From contig JADGDU010000006.1 in the NCBI GenBank assembly GCA_016744705.1, positions 118,173 through 182,172 on the forward strand: a stretch of 64,000 bases of DNA, written 5' to 3'. This DNA is from Candidatus Krumholzibacteriia bacterium. Lineage in GTDB: Bacteria > Krumholzibacteriota > Krumholzibacteriia > LZORAL124-64-63. Made by a program: the position numbers and the translations under genes. Below, piece by piece: positions 63,039 through 64,000 of the stretch (the stretch's first letter is position 1; every line of letters begins with the position of its first letter). Below the pieces are notes generated by a model. The model saw only the letters and a list, made by a program, of their open reading frames with translations. It had not been told where the DNA came from and did not search any database.

Positions 63039-64000
63039 AGCTGTCCTTTCTGGGACCAGCGCCTCCTTTTCGCGGAGGCATCGTCACTTATTACGCCATG
63101 CTCTCCAGGGTTCTGCAGGAGCGGGGGCACTCGATTTTCTGGGCCTCCTTTCGCAAACAATACCCTGGTTTTCTCTTTCCAGGCAGCGAGCAGGAAGGGG
63201 AAACAGCCCCGTGGCTGAAGCAGGCCAATGTGCAGAATTTTGTGCCCTGGTCCCCGTGGAGTTGGTGGAAAGCTGCCCGCAGTATTGAAGACTCTGCGCC
63301 CCAGGCACTGATCATCAAATACTGGTTGCCCTTTTTTGCCCCGGGATTTTTTGCAGTGACTTGGTTGCTGCGGCGGCGCACCTCCATCCGCATCGTTTAT
63401 TTGTTGGACAATGTCATTGCCCATGAGAAATATCCTTTTGCCAATTTTCTAACCCGGCGGGCTTTGGGCCAGGGGCACGGTTATATCGCCCAGAGCGATC
63501 AGGTGCGGCAGGATCTGTTCACCGTCTTGCCCCAGACTGATCCCCAGCTGGTGCTTACTTCACCCCATCCGGTTTACGATTTTGGTGAACCCGGACGCCC
63601 GCGCCGAAGCAAAGCCGCCGCCCGCCAGGTGTTGAATCTGCCGGCCGATGGGCCTTTGGTTTTGTTTTTTGGTTTTATTAAAGCTTACAAAGGTGTGAAT
63701 AATCTTATCGATTCCGCTCAGTATCTGAAGGCAGAGTTTGGCCATGAGCTGCGGGTGTTGATTGTGGGCGATATTTACGGTGAAAAACAACCTTATGTGG
63801 ACCGCATCGCAGCCTCTGGAGCTGCTGACATCATCGATCTTGTGGATGGGTTCGTACCTGATGAAACGGTGGAAGATTATTTCCTGGCAGCGGACCTGGC
63901 TGTTCTGCCCTACGTTTCGGCCACCCAGAGTGGCATCATCCAGATCGCCTACAATTATGACCTGCCTGTGGTGACGACCAATGTGGGGGGCTTGCCTGAA
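63035..64000 (+). CDS. Glycosyltransferase family 4-like protein (3' end outside window)
   Basis: The frame from the ATG at 63035 stays open to the end of the window, giving 322 residues without a stop. The N-terminal part MKLSFLGPAPPFRGGIVTYY and the central FFGFIKAYKGVNNLI, then ADLAVLPYVSATQSGIIQIA and TTNVGGLPE, are typical of GT4/GT1 retaining glycosyltransferases. The visible acceptor or nucleotide-sugar site is near complete, so the remaining part is probably short. It overlaps the GT9 gene (ATGA), indicating one glycan assembly operon running off the right edge. Confidence 0.87.
   Translation, partial: MKLSFLGPAPPFRGGIVTYYAMLSRVLQERGHSIFWASFRKQYPGFLFPGSEQEGETAPWLKQANVQNFVPWSPWSWWKAARSIEDSAPQALIIKYWLPFFAPGFFAVTWLLRRRTSIRIVYLLDNVIAHEKYPFANFLTRRALGQGHGYIAQSDQVRQDLFTVLPQTDPQLVLTSPHPVYDFGEPGRPRRSKAAARQVLNLPADGPLVLFFGFIKAYKGVNNLIDSAQYLKAEFGHELRVLIVGDIYGEKQPYVDRIAASGAADIIDLVDGFVPDETVEDYFLAADLAVLPYVSATQSGIIQIAYNYDLPVVTTNVGGLPE

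Noticed and set aside
1..64000. CRISPR arrays, tRNA/rRNA genes, insertion sequences and prophage genes
   Set aside because: I looked for regular repeats, tRNA arm signatures, transposase and phage structural motifs and saw none that hold up.

Overview
The window reads as a chromosomal segment of a Gram-negative bacterium. Outer-membrane barrels and signal peptides recur, and genes are tightly packed with many ATGA, TGATG and TAATG junctions. Base composition is near balanced. The lifestyle looks anaerobic or low-oxygen: selenium-type purine catabolism genes, a cobalamin-dependent ribonucleotide reductase, and menaquinone made through futalosine (MqnD). A secreted protein with LVIVD repeats and a PNPFNP / FlgD-like C-terminal tail is typical of the FCB group and allied candidate phyla. 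I cannot name the species.

Region 1 (1-25153) is a purine salvage and fermentation locus made of two converging gene sets. The + strand carries carbamate kinase (cut by the window edge), YgeW carbamoyltransferase, a fused selenium-type xanthine dehydrogenase, SsnA, a hydantoinase, YgfK, a XanQ-like permease, a YheO-type regulator and a threonine-synthase-like PLP enzyme. The - strand carries XdhA-XdhB-XdhC, guanine deaminase, a three-gene BMP-family ABC transporter, its binding protein, and a Tsx-like outer-membrane nucleoside channel. The sets meet at a shared hairpin terminator near 14300. Read together they give a route from outer-membrane uptake through deamination and hydroxylation to ring opening and ATP formation from carbamoyl phosphate. 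Roles of single steps are inferred from family and context.

Region 2 (25326-29658) is an operon with an enoyl-CoA hydratase, separate biotin carboxylase and biotin carrier subunits but no carboxyltransferase, an HDOD protein and a low-molecular-weight phosphatase. It starts just after a nested inverted repeat. A gene-free stretch of about 520 bases precedes nrdJ (30182-33136), which ends at a strong terminator.

Region 3 (33372-50969) holds a small barrel protein, a UMF1-type transporter, a pentapeptide protein overlapping a metal permease-HMA fusion, then Tex, FapA-like, chemotaxis receptor and LVIVD/FlgD-tail genes on the - strand. A second HDOD protein, a ThrE-like exporter and two POT-family peptide transporters follow on the + strand.

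Region 4 (51127-64000) has poorly characterised membrane and envelope proteins, a striking 99-base nested hairpin at 51987-52085, a DinB-like protein, a TehA/SLAC1-like channel, a DsrE-like protein, an M2 metallopeptidase, a 49-residue membrane miniprotein, a DUF2330 protein, MqnD, a TPR protein and two glycosyltransferases, the second cut by the window end. I saw no tRNA, rRNA, CRISPR array, insertion sequence or prophage.
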